A stretch of 64,000 bases of DNA from the NCBI GenBank assembly GCA_003550325.1, contig QKWP01000852.1, forward strand, positions 97,123-161,122. Reading direction: 5' to 3'. A model generated the notes under the pieces. That model was not told where the DNA came from, searched no databases, and worked only from the letters and a program-made list of their open reading frames with translations. Within the stretch, counting starts at the first letter, position 1. Each line of letters opens with the position of its first letter. Of the stretch, positions 35,300 to 46,417 are shown piece after piece. Origin of the DNA: Gigaspora rosea (Eukaryota; Glomeromycota; Glomeromycetes; Diversisporales; Gigasporaceae). The position numbers were made by a program, and so were the translations under genes.

Positions 35300-37969
35300 A
35301 TGTCGCTACCTTTGACTAATGGTGATGTTGCTAAGAATGAGAAATCAATCTTTAACGATATGATTTACAATTATGATTGGTCAAAGACTTTGCTTGGTCT
35401 ATGGATTCATGGGATCCTGCATACAAAATTGCATTGGTAATTTATCGATAATTATGTCTTTAAAAGAGAAAAAAAGAATGAAATATCGTGAATTTTTCAA
35501 TAAAAATCCGTATATCAATATAGAATCTGTGCCTTCAAAGTGCGTTTCCGACCTGTATCTTTCTTGGTTCCGATTTGGTAATACTGTATAACCAAGGTAA
35601 ATAATTTTATATTGTGCTTGCTTAATCTATTTGATTAGTCTATTTGATTTGATTAGTCTATTTAATTAGTCTATTTGATTAATCTATTTAATTAGTCTAT
35701 TTCTATTTGATTAACCTATTTGATTAATCTACTGTATTTGACTAGTCTATTTGATTAATCATTTGATTAGTCAATTTATTAATCTATTTGATTAGTTTTT
35801 GGATTAATTAGGCCTAAATAACTAACATTAATTTTATTTACTTATAGAGTGGATACAGCAAATAACTACGGAATATCCACTAGGTAAATTAAATAATCAC
35901 ATCATACGAGGTATTTATAACTTGCCAACTTAACATCTTTTTAATATTCAATAGTTTTAGGAAAAACAATTAAGGAGGCTTGGCCTAGTCAATGTGATTT
36001 CGTTAGTTCACTATGTGAAAGGTAAGTTGAATAATAAGTTTAAAACAAATTCATTCGTATTATAAGTTTCTCTTAAATTAAATCTAATATATATAGTGTA
36101 AGAACAAAAAGAAAAGGATGGTATAAAAGTGATGAATACATAGAAACAATACGTAATGGGTATAGAGAAGAGGTGTATTTTGATTATACATATAGTCCAA
36201 TTTTTAAATCAGATGGTACGGTTTGTGGTATAATTAATATTTCACAAGAAACCACTCAAAGAGTTTTAAATGATCGAAGATTAAAAACAATTACTGAAAT
36301 TGGGTATCGGATTTCTGGTTAGTACACTAAGTATAATATACTGAATTTTTATCCGTTAACGCGTTTAAATTAACATTATTTCTTGAAGAGGTTACGTCCT
36401 TAGAAAGTGCATGTTATATGATGACGAAAGTATTAAGTGATAATAATGCGGATATTCCTTATTCATTGATTTACTTTATTGAACAAGAATTAAATGATAG
36501 TTCTAAATCTCTAATTGCTCGCCTAATCACTACAACTTTTGATGATAGCAATAAAAAAGGAAGACATATTCCCGATTATTTTCCAGAAACCCATGAAATA
36601 ATTGATTTAGCAAAAGATGCTGATAAAAGCTATGATACATACATAGTTTTAAAACGAATGTCAGCAACTTATTCGTTTTTAAAATGTAAATCCTGGCCAA
36701 TGCACCTTGCAATAAAAAAAGGACATGTAAAGGTTCTTTTAAAAGATAAGTCTCAAGCTGTGCTCTTATCTACAAAAATTTCTCTTTGTGAAGGGAAAGT
36801 TCTATTTGCTGTATTGATTTGTGGTGTTAATCGATGTCGCGTACTTGATGAGAAATACATGGAATATTTTCAAGTACTGTATATAAATATTCACATTGTT
36901 AATCCTAATTTTGTTATACTTATCAGAAATACTCAGAAAACCTATAATTTGTTAGTTAGTTATAAATCAAATGAATAAGTATTTGTTATATGGGGCGTCA
37001 ATGGAAGAGGAAAAGAAGCGAACTAAAATATTGGCTGATTTAAATCGTCAAAAAGTTACGTTTTTTCAAGGCATTAGTCATGAATTAAAAAGTATTTATA
37101 ATGTCATTCTCTTTTTGAAATGCATTAAGACATATTCTCAATCTTTTTTTTCCATACCAGCACCATTAACCTTAATGCTTTCACCACTCGATGACGTAAT
37201 TAACGTATGTTCACAAGAAACGCAAATAATGTCACATCTTCAAATTGTACGACGTAATGCTCGTCGATTGCTTAAACTCATTAATGTTTTGCTACAAGTA
37301 AGTTATATTTAATAGCAATGCAGTATTAAATATATTTTTCCAGAAATATTATATTAAGATAATTCATTTCTTATGTAGTTTTCAAACATAGAAACTGATC
37401 AATTAGAAGCACATTATTGTGAAACAAATATAGCTAAATTCACTCAAGAATTAGCTTTAGAATTTGAATATGTAGCAAAAAAATTAGGATTGGATTATGT
37501 TATCGATATTCCATATCCAGACGAATTCAATCAAGCATTGAACTATAAGATTTATTTAGACCATGATATGTATGAAACAATAGTATTTAATCTTTGTAAG
37601 TATTTTCTAAAATATGTGTTAAAAATAAAAATTTTTTTACAATGTATATTCCTTAAAACGCACTGATCTTATTGTATTAAATATTTTTTCTTATTAAAGG
37701 CTTGAATGCACTAAAGCATACCTGGAATGTACGCATAACCATTCAATTATATATCGGCTACAAAGACGAGAAAAGGATAATAGTCCTCGAAGTATCAGAT
37801 ACGGGTACTGTAAATAATGTTTCTTACATATTATACTGACACATTTACAAATTCATATCTTTATACCAGTATATACTTTTTGTATCATCCAAACTCTGAC
37901 TTTAAAAAAAAATTAGGAATTGGTATTCCGGAAATTGATCTTCCACCTTTACATACTCCCCCTCTTTAA
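35300..37969 (+). pseudogene. Sensor histidine kinase gene, 11 exons, truncated in the ATPase domain
   Basis: Exons by GT-AG and reading phase: 35300-35436, 35524-35596, 35848-35883, 35961-36021, 36097-36317, 36389-36873, 36956-37091, 37161-37297, 37379-37595, 37700-37804, 37917-37969. All junction phases agree. The protein (about 553 residues) starts MSLPLTNGDVAKNEKSIF, has a PAS-like segment in exon 5 (YFDYTYSPIFKSDGTVCGII), a GAF-like stretch in exon 6, then HisKA with GISHELKTPLTLM (phospho-accepting His about residue 380), the N box NLCLNALKHT and the first ATP-lid motif DTGIGIP (about 535-541). A TAA stops it eleven codons later, where Gag sequence begins; the rest of HATPase_c and any receiver domain are missing. 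Exon 1 needs one extra base near 35397 to stay in frame. Such kinases phosphorylate themselves in response to a signal. This copy cannot be active as read. Confidence 0.85.
35625..35815. repeat. Minisatellite inside kinase intron 2
   Basis: Imperfect copies of TCTATTTGATTAG fill most of the 251-nt intron 35597-35847, which explains why this intron is three times longer than the others. Confidence 0.8.
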
Positions 37970-39512
37970 CGCCAATGCCAAACACTTGAACCCCAATCAG
38001 AGTTTGTCCAACCTCAATTTATTGGAGCTTACCCAGACCAAAGAATTGTAGAGCAAGTACTTCCTGAAGAAGAAATAAATCTAAGAAAGGAAAATTTTGA
38101 AGAAATAAACCTAGTTGGAATATTAGAAGAATTAGAAGGAATACAAGAAGAAGCAAATTATCAAGCCGATGAACCAGAAGGAGAAGTACTCTTAGAACCT
38201 AAATCAGAAACAACTATAGAAGAACTAGAACCTGAAAGAAACATGGCTGAAGATGCTTTAACTGCTGCTGCTGAAACAATGACTACTCTCACCAATGCTC
38301 TTGGACAAGGTGGTGAAAAATCACTTCTTAAAATCGACTTCTATCGAGGTGATGGAACTCAGAACCCTGTAACATGGCTTGAAGAACTTGAAAGAGCCGC
38401 TAAGGCTAACCACTGGAGTCCTGCTCGACAATTAAAACTCGCCTGTGCTTATATGAAGGATAATGCTCAAGAATAGCTTGCAAGTCTTGAACATGCCCCA
38501 CTCATTTTTATCATCATCAACATGACCAAAAAGTTGATGACGTACATATCTATAGTTTTGCCCATCTTTTCAAAGAAAAGTTTGTACCACTAAACAAAAA
38601 GCAATCTGGCAAAAACAATTATTCGAAATTAAACAAGGCGCAGATACAGTTGATACTTATATTAGCTGCTTTAAACCCTCAAAGGACGAGTGGATCCTAC
38701 TGGTGCTTTCCCCGAAGCTGTTATAATTCAATTCTTTATTCAGGGACTACAACCTGAATATGCCATGAATGTCCAAGCTGCCAAACCTGCTGAATTGGAT
38801 GATACTATTACTGAAGCAAGAAAATGGGAAACTGGTCGAATAATGCACATAACACTAATGATGCCAACTAAGCTATTGAACACCTTACCGAACAGATTGC
38901 CAAGTTTAGCATAAATCTCGCTGAAAAACAAGCTGCTCCTTCTACTCCAACTCAAGAAAATTTAGAGTTAGAACTAGAAGATAGTACAATTGACCCTCTA
39001 TTGGAGTCCATTGAAGAAAACACAGTCATTTCTTCTGAACCAGAAAATAATAACCAAAAAGAACCAGAAAGGACCACCCTAAATAAACTAATTGACGACT
39101 TAACAAAAACAAGAAATTGGACGTATTTTCAAAGAGATCCATTAACTGGAAATACTGATCCTGAGAAGTTACAAGACATACTTACTCGACTCCGAATAGA
39201 GAGCCGTGAAAAATATAGAGAACCCCAAGTTAGAGTCCTTGAAGCCTGTTATTATCTGGAACAACTAAAGATAAATAACAAGACCAAGAAAAAGACCCAA
39301 AAGTTATAAAACACTCTAAAAGAAAGCTTAGGATCTCGACGAGCTTTACGAGTATAGAAATATGCTAATCAAATTTTTCAACTACTCCAACTTTGTGAAC
39401 TATCGATTTTTTACTCCACTACAGACATAACTTATACTAACTTGGAAGAAATAAGTGAAGAAAAATTCTCTACACTCATGGATGAAGTTAGAATTTGCAG
39501 TGCTCATTCTTA
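37940..39512 (+). pseudogene. Ty3/gypsy-like Gag, decayed, joined to the kinase
   Basis: An acidic leader (open from 37970; FVQPQFIGAYPDQ, then many Glu) runs in frame into MAEDALTAAAETM at 38243. The retrotrans_gag-like core follows: FYRGDGTQNPVTWLEELERA, LKLACAYMKDNAQE then TAG at about 38474 where Trp is expected, then in changing frames LFKEKF, a QTW-like IWQKQLFEIKQ stretch, TLKGRVDPTGAFPEAVI and FFIQGLQPEYAMNVQAA, ending in the Glu-rich tail to about 39510. No zinc knuckle, protease, RT or integrase follows before 39588, so it is a fragment. Gag forms the element's particle. The leader is in the same frame as the last kinase exon, with one TAA between them. Confidence 0.8.
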
Positions 39513-40779
39513 AAGAGGACAGAAATGTTTAGAACAAGTTTTAGTATTAGTTTCTTGAATGTATTTTCTAATATTAATTTAGTTATATGGGGTTTTTGCC
39601 TTGAAAATGACCCTACGGCACTAGAATTTTTTTTTGAGTAAACAACGATTTAAGATTGTGTAACCAAAACAACCCGAATTTGATTTGTCGCTAATTTTAG
39701 ATATGCTGATCGCCGATCTTTGCAGATTTCAGGGGGAATTTAACCCGGGTATACATTAACCAATTAAAATCGTAATCCTAATCAAGTTAAAAATATCTAG
39801 ACCAAAGCTGATAAATATTTTATAAGAGTAATTTAGCTCATGAAATACCTATACTTTTATTTATAACATATATAAGTATGTATCTATCTATCTTTGATAC
39901 GCATAACCAGTATTCAAAATCTATACGTATAACCGATCGAAAATATAAATTAATTGACAATTTAGATTCTTGCGGACTGTGGTACGTACGCATATTGAAA
40001 ATTACTTCCGCAAGTAAAATTTTTGAATATGCGGATTTTATTATGCATTATCATTTCATAAATCTTTTTTTGAATTTTTATGTTTAACAAAAATTATCAA
40101 CCTTTCCTATATAATGAAACAAAATCAATTTTAAACACTGCACATAACTAATATTTACGCACCTATACTTGATTTTTTAGATTCTAATTTTATATTAATC
40201 GAGTAGAAATAATACTGTGCAGAAAAGTCCTTAACATGTGTAAAGTATTGTGATGAATTGATTCTATTGAATATAAAATTACAATAAGTGAGTTAGACTT
40301 TATGTTTTCAGCAACCTAGCTGAATAGAATATAAAAATTTATGGTAATTACATAATGGCATATGAATTTTCTAGCATTGTTGCACCCAAAACTTTGACCT
40401 AAAAAAAATAATAAATTTTTAAAAGAATTAATAGTTACTACAATATATAGTTTATACAGTCGTGTTTTAAATTAATTTTTTTACAGATCTGAAAATTATA
40501 TAAAATACAAACCAAATAAACTTAAAGATCTTAGCTAATAACTCTATTCCGTCCTTCTCTTTTTTTCTTTTGATATAAATACTAGATGGCTGAATATTGA
40601 TCAAGTAGTCTTAGCGCTACTTAGCCTCAGAGCCACGTTGCACCTTATACATTAATAGAAATATTATTGTCTATAATATACGTTATAACCTTCAAGCCAC
40701 AATTATTTCTATTCCTTCATGCATGACTTCTCAACCTTAATACAACATTTTTTTAAAACATTAGTTGATCTGTCCTATT

Positions 40780-41255
40780 TTGGTAGAAATGGAAAGCCTA
40801 GTGTCATGGTGAAATACAGTATGCGATAAACTGGTATGAGTATAAGGGAATAAGCAATCGATCGATCAACGACTTGTGCACGTGATGCACATGATCGATC
40901 GGGGATTATGAGATCAGGTAAATGATCAATTATGCAACCAAAATAGTATGCATGAAATATGAAGTAATTTATGAGTAATATAAGAGTCAAACGATCGTAT
41001 GATCGTATATGAGCAAATTATGGTGTAAATAATATGACCCGAAGTGTGTATATAGCCGAAGAGATTGTAATAATATAGTTAGAGTTAGTTAGAAAGTTTC
41101 GCTCTTGTAATTAATAAATTAAATAAACTTCATTTGAGTAATAAGGAAAATACTTGCCTTGTTGAGTTTGTTCGCTTGGTGCCTAATTAATAGTGCCTAC
41201 CATCCGGGTTAGGTTTTTCTTTGACGAAAGTCACTGATTAACCCGTGACACTAGT
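40780..41255 (+). mobile_element. Putative solo LTR
   Basis: The right part (41155-41255: CTTGTTGAGTTTGTTCGCTT, GGTTAGGTTTTTCTTTGACG, GATTAACCCGTGACA) matches the LTR next to the Gag remnant at 9998-10490 in inverse orientation. AATAAATTAAATAAAC at 41120 could be its polyadenylation region. No Gag or primer-site match follows. The left boundary is a guess. Confidence 0.4.
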
Positions 41256-41351
41256 AATGCAAGGCAGATGATAGCAAAACCAAAAGATAGAGTTTTGCTA
41301 ATTCAAATCGAATGCTTATAAATCTCTTAATTATGACATTTACATTATTTA

Positions 41352-41370
41352 TTTGCAATACAATTTTCTT

Positions 41371-41405
<35 letters not shown>
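41352..41405. repeat. TTTA microsatellite
   Basis: TTTATTTATTTATTTATTTA, about eleven units, in the 3' flank of the DUF7869-like gene. Confidence 0.9.
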
Positions 41406-41593
41406 TGATATTTATTATGCAAAAACTGAATTATATATATCGATTGTTCTTTAACTATTACGCATACATATATTTTCTTGCATATGTGTTCACGTGCCTT
41501 ATTCATGTGATCAGAATCACTGATTTCACAATAATGTTGACTCGTCGCTTCTTTGATGAGAATCCTGTATTTATAAAATTTTTTTATTTTATT

Positions 41594-43351
41594 TTAAGGT
41601 TGTGGGCAAAGAATGTCTTTATAAGGGTCATCAACGTGTTGACGAATTTTCGTATATAAATATTTTTTTCGGTCATTTGATAATGGTACAGAAGAAATAG
41701 TATTTAACTGACCATTTTTATCAAAGTTATTATTATGCAATAATTGAAAAGAAATTTCTTCTCCACCTGATTTTTTTGAGGCAAAAACTTTACCGAGTTC
41801 TAAGCTATTAAATCGAAAATGATAATATTGTTTTATGTTTGGTAAAGATTTAAAATTATTTTTAAAAAGAGAACTAAAGTCATGCCAAACCCATCCCGTA
41901 CCATTTTTATATTGAATCGCGTTATTTCCTTTTGATGAATTATTAACTATATTTTCTATATCATCAATAGTATTAACACGATTATCTCTATAAACTTTTT
42001 TAATATGTCCAAAAAACGAATCACAAATAAACTTTGTGTGCCCGGGGAGCATAAAATTAACGATAATTTCTTCGTACCAATCTAATGAACATAACCAAGA
42101 CCAAAACCAAAGTGATAAATTGTTTTTATTTTGACCGCTACAGTTGTCACAAGTTACTCTTAATTTTTTTGTTTTTTTAGTTCTAAGAAAATAATACACC
42201 ATATTTAACGTAGTGTTAGCTCCTTTCGAGACCCCTTCGGGAAGTTCATTTTCACCAATTAAAAAGTTTAATTGATAATTTTGTTCTCCTGTTTTACAGA
42301 TGCCAAAAATGTTTACAGAAAAAGAAGATTTAAAATAAATTGGACCAACTTGTTGCGGAGAATATGGTATATAAACATTTTGCGCCCAATCGTAACAAAT
42401 ATGTGTAATATCTGGGTTATTTTTACTCTCTTCAATATTGTTATTGTAATGTTGTCTTTCACGTTCTGCCGCCTCTGTATGTTCATTATATTCGGTTTGA
42501 ACTTTATTATATTCATCAATATCCTGTTTGGCGACTAATAATTTAGCCTTAAAAGAAGTACAAACTTCACAAAGATCACTTGCACGTGGCTGAAATCGAA
42601 TATTAGGAGCTATCTCATACCATAATTTTCTAAACGTAAAATAGGAGATTATTTTTTCAGATTCATTATGAGTAAGATAAAAGCTTTTTTTATATTCATT
42701 GTAAACCGAAACGTAGGTTTGACCAGTTGGAAGGTAAATAAAGACGCCAGAATCATCTTGATGCCATAATGGAGAAGGAAATCCGTGAATTGTTCCATAT
42801 TGCACTAAAAATTGTTTAATTGGAAATGTTATAGCAAGGTCTAAAAAAACTCTTGAATCTGTTTTAGATGCACGCCCAGTATTTCCATGAACACGTTCAG
42901 TTAACCCGTTTAATTGTAAATGATTTTGTAGTGTACTAAGTAAATAATCATTAATTCCACATAACTTTAAATACGTAGACTTACAAAGAAGTAAAGAACT
43001 ATTATAATTATATCTATATGTATGCTTATGTGTTTTATTCTTTAATTTTTCATCACTAATTTCGAATGATATTAATTGCGATTTTATAAAAAGCTCAAGC
43101 TCATGTTCTTCTAGAGCTTTTAACTCAAAATGTCTTTCAAAAAAATGCTTAAACCCTACTTTTTCAAAACAGGTTTTAAGGTCTTTTTGTTTTGGTGTTC
43201 AACGGCAAGTACAATTATTAGGATTTTGAAAAAATAATTTTAACTCATGAATTGTGTCTAAAACTAGTTCATTTTCTTCATAGTCTTCTAATTCTAATTC
43301 AACTAAGTTATAGACGGGCTTGAAATCATTAATAGTTGGTAGTAGTGACAT
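41594..43351 (-). CDS. DUF7869-like protein, candidate transposase (one in-frame TGA)
   Basis: Starting at ATG 43351 (MSLLPTINDFK) the frame is open to 41594 for 585 codons except for a TGA at codon 51 (43199-43201, after NNCTCR). I read every codon between that TGA and 42803 and found no other break. Motifs: CEVC at about 261-264 (metal-binding-like), a charged helical stretch 265-310, ICYDWAQN (Asp 321), VTCDNCSGQNKNN (Asp 402), PGHTKFICDSFFGHIKK (His 438, Asp 444), and a C-terminal KYLYTKIRQHV..CPQP. The D..DNCxGQNKN..GHTxxxxD order fits an RNase H-like nuclease core, which is known of DUF7869 proteins only by their resemblance to transposases. It lies centrally between inverted repeats 5.66 kb apart. 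If TGA is real, protein could start only from a later codon and would lose its N-terminal domain. Alternative: a domesticated host gene. Confidence 0.75.
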
Positions 43352-43840
43352 TTTTTTAAAAAATAATAGGTATGTCCAATAAATCTTTATAAATACAAGA
43401 AAGTTGAATCGAATACTATAAATCTTTTTAAAATACATGTTAAGATTATAAACGATATTGGCATGATATAAGTTTATCGTGCGAGAATTAATACATATGT
43501 TAGAAATAGGTGAATGCGATTTTTTTGGCTTCGCATTACATAATGCAACATAATGTAGCATGCATGCATTGTACAATCCTGTATTCTACAAGTTCTTATT
43601 TGGAATGTGTAAATGCTACCACTGATTGAACAAGATGTATTAACACCGTTTAGTAAGCTTTACAGCTTCCGTAGGCAGTAAAAAAACCTCATATTTGATT
43701 ATTAGGCTCTGCAGCAATACAAGAACCTCATGATTTTGAATAATTAGTCTTTATAGATATACTAATATGCAGCATCCATGTTGCTACATAATGCTATACC
43801 GATTCCTATAATAATTACATTGATAACTCTTTGGTATCTA

Positions 43841-43901
43841 CCATTCGTCATATTACATGACTTCGCGGACATGCATGTCCGTGAAATCATATGACGAATG
43901 T
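43841..43901. repeat. Near-perfect 60-bp palindrome
   Basis: The arms CATTCGTCATATTACATGAC and its inverse meet at GGACATGCATGTCC. It lies 0.5 kb upstream of the DUF7869-like start codon, inside the transposon. It could form a cruciform or bind a dimeric protein; no function shown. Confidence 0.8.
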
Positions 43902-44341
43902 AGTATTAAATTATACTATTCAAAACTTACATAATGCATATTTCTAACATACATACGTACGTATAAAATTACAAGTTTATGCTGGTTAAAAGGTTACCTG
44001 CAACTCAGATGTATATTAGCTATGAAATAGCAGGATTTGGTCAAGAATCAGGTTACAAATATAGAGATCGCTGATGAAATTATGCCTTGTTTGAACAATA
44101 TGTAAGTTCTTCTATATATTATTCTATGCTTAGTGCTGTAGTTAAATTAGACATACAATAAAACTAATTTAGTCTGTTCTTAAACTACACTTATTAATAG
44201 ATTACAAAATAAGATCTCAAAACAATTTAACTAGCTAAAAAACCTGATCGTATTTTGTGTTTGTTTTAAATTGCAATTTTTTCCACAGAGTTATTCCAAT
44301 GGCTAAATTTTATATTAGCATTTTACTAAATAAAATTACTA

Positions 44342-44516
44342 TAGTCGATCCTCAAAACCGATCCAGTCAAAACCGATAACCTTTCAAATCTGATAAAAAA
44401 TTAATCTACCAAGTCCGTTCCTGTTAAATAAATCTGATTGTTATTATGTTTTTAAATCCGATAACCTCTCAAAAACTAATACAAAACCTGTTCTCCATGC
44501 ATACCAAGATCGACTG
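44342..44516. mobile_element. TA MITE with pogo-like ends
   Basis: Left TAGTCGATCCTCAAAACCGA, right reversed CAGTCGATCTTGGTATGC; TA at 44340-44341 and 44517-44518. CCGATAACCTTTCAAATC and CCGATAACCTCTCAAAA are internal direct repeats. 175 bp. Confidence 0.55.
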
Positions 44517-45384
44517 TATAAGGATTATGTTAATGATTGGTAGAATTGTTTGAGAATATCTTCGGAACCTACTTATAAATTAATGTAAACACATTATTTC
44601 ATACTGTACATACAATATAAAACACTAAACTATATACTGTAAGCTGCTGATTCATATACTCCTACGATTTGTACCCAGAGATTTTTAAGAGTAAAAATTT
44701 CTTTTTTGTACTGGTTATATACGAAGTATATTCCAGAAAGCGGCACTTCTATGTTTTGAAAAACAACTATGGATAAAAACTTAGAAATTAGTAAAGCAAA
44801 ATGAAAAAAAAATACAAAAAAAATGCCTTGGGTAAATCTCTGGTCAATCGGATATAAGAGTCTTCAGTTAATATTGCGGGATCATAAAAGTACAACACAT
44901 GATATCAGAATTTCTTCTCATTGGACAATCATTAAATCTGTGTAACGTATCGTCGTAGGGTCATTTTCAAGGCAAATTTTTGGTAGTACAAAAATGACAT
45001 ACGTATATGTAGCGGTTAAATATTTATCCGACATGTCGATTAGTTTACAATCTATTTTTAGATCATCAGATGATTTTCCCGCCAAATTTAGTCAAAAGAT
45101 CCGGACTTCGATAACGCATCTTTATAATAAGATAACAGGTTATAAAATTTGTACAAAATAAGCTTAATGTATTGTAGATTAATATTTAACAAAAATCTCA
45201 TTTTTGGTTGGGGGGACCCCGGAACCCTATTTTCAAGGCAAAGACCCCATATTTCATTATATTATTTTATTGTATTATTATTTTATATTACATTATTATT
45301 TTATATTATTAACTATATATGGCATAGTTAAAAGTACAAGTAATATGGTTAACCATTTCTACCATTTCTACCATTTCATACCAT

Positions 45385-45660
45385 TGTAACTAATAGCTGT
45401 AAAAAGATATATAAACCCTAGTTTTCTCCCTTTCTGCACATTAGACTCAGATTCCCTCCTCCTCCTTCTAACGCCTAAACATAGTTATATCTCTTGCATA
45501 TTATTATCTAAATAAATAAAATATATCTTTGATCAATAAATATACTCTTGTCATTTAATAAATATATACTAAACCGCTCTAGTGAAGTAATATTCTACTT
45601 CTACACCACTTCATATCTTCTCTGACCCTTACAAGATCCCTGTTGCTGTGTGCTGTGTTG
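45385..45660. other. LTR-like or promoter-like segment
   Basis: ATATATAAACCCTAG, then a C/T-rich run (CCCTCCTCCTCCTTC) and AATAAATAAAAT look like the TATA-R-U5 part of an LTR or a pol II leader. No partner copy was found and no gene follows. Function uncertain. Confidence 0.3.
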
Positions 45661-46415
45661 CAAGTACTATATTGAAGGCTATAGTCGCTTATTAATTATA
45701 AAATTACTTACAATAGAAAGATTTGCAGAAAACCTCTCAAAAATAAGCAAAAAATTACTATAAATAGAAAAGATTCATATAAAAAATACCAAAAATAAGC
45801 AAACTAATATCTGACCAATCTATGTATATTTTAGGATTCTGGTGTTCTTAATGATATACTAGTCAATACTAGTCAAGCTAATATTTTTAAGTTATTTCTC
45901 AATACTAAATATGAATAACAAGGATTTTTTGATGCAAATAACTGGTATATGTTTGTATCTTACTGGCCTCAAGCAAATCAGCTAATAACATTAAAATTTG
46001 TAGAACACATATTATTAAGTTACTATAAATGACAAAATTAAGCTCTAGACCATTAGCAATGGGCTTGAGTAAATTTCTTAAGCATTTATGAAAGAATTTT
46101 TTCAAAATTTTTGAAACCTTTTAGAATTTTTTGTTGTGGAATATTTAGCCTTTAAAATAAATAAGTAACTGATTAAAGCTTTGATTCTGGCTTGTTTTGC
46201 TAGAAGTTGTGAACATTACTTAGAGTTTGAAACTGATTTTATTTAATTAAAACCAATTTTATAATATTAAAAATTGAACCAATTCCAAATACTAATATTA
46301 TTTAAAGATAAAAATATAGGTGTCCAAAAGATTCCCCTATATGGTATTATAGGATCATTGTACCAGAATAAAAGATTATCAATGCATTATTGGGCCAATC
46401 AACTTTATATTAATA
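45661..46415. other. No gene seen
   Basis: AT-rich. Short ORFs at 45905-46105 (minus) and 46274-46474 (plus) show no domain and lie in biased sequence. Confidence 0.35.
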
Positions 46416-46417
46416 TA

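Larger units (their letters stand above)
39588..45249 (-). mobile_element. Candidate DNA transposon carrying a DUF7869-like gene
   Basis: The outer ends are inverted: TGGGGTTTTTGCCTTGAAAA at 39588 and, reversed from 45249, TGGGGTCTTTGCCTTGAAAA. TA lies just outside both (39586-39587, 45250-45251). A second inverted match to the left end lies inside the right end: the 22 bases at 44954-44975 mirror 39596-39617 exactly (GCCTTGAAAATGACCCTACG). The only long gene within the 5.66 kb is the minus-strand DUF7869-like gene 41594-43351. Passengers are a putative LTR (40780-41255) and a TA MITE (44342-44516). The insertion lies just beyond the Gag fragment. Terminal repeats plus a DDE-like protein suggest an autonomous or once-autonomous cut-and-paste element; I cannot assign it to a named superfamily. 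Confidence 0.65.

Noticed and set aside
36530-36712. Minus-strand ORF opposite the kinase
   Set aside because: Shadow of exon 6 of the kinase gene.
42272-42538. Plus-strand ORFs opposite the DUF7869-like gene
   Set aside because: Shadow frames of the minus-strand gene.
43199-43201. TGA read as Trp or selenocysteine
   Set aside because: No SECIS-like structure was identified and no other gene in the window needs a changed code; a mutation is simpler.
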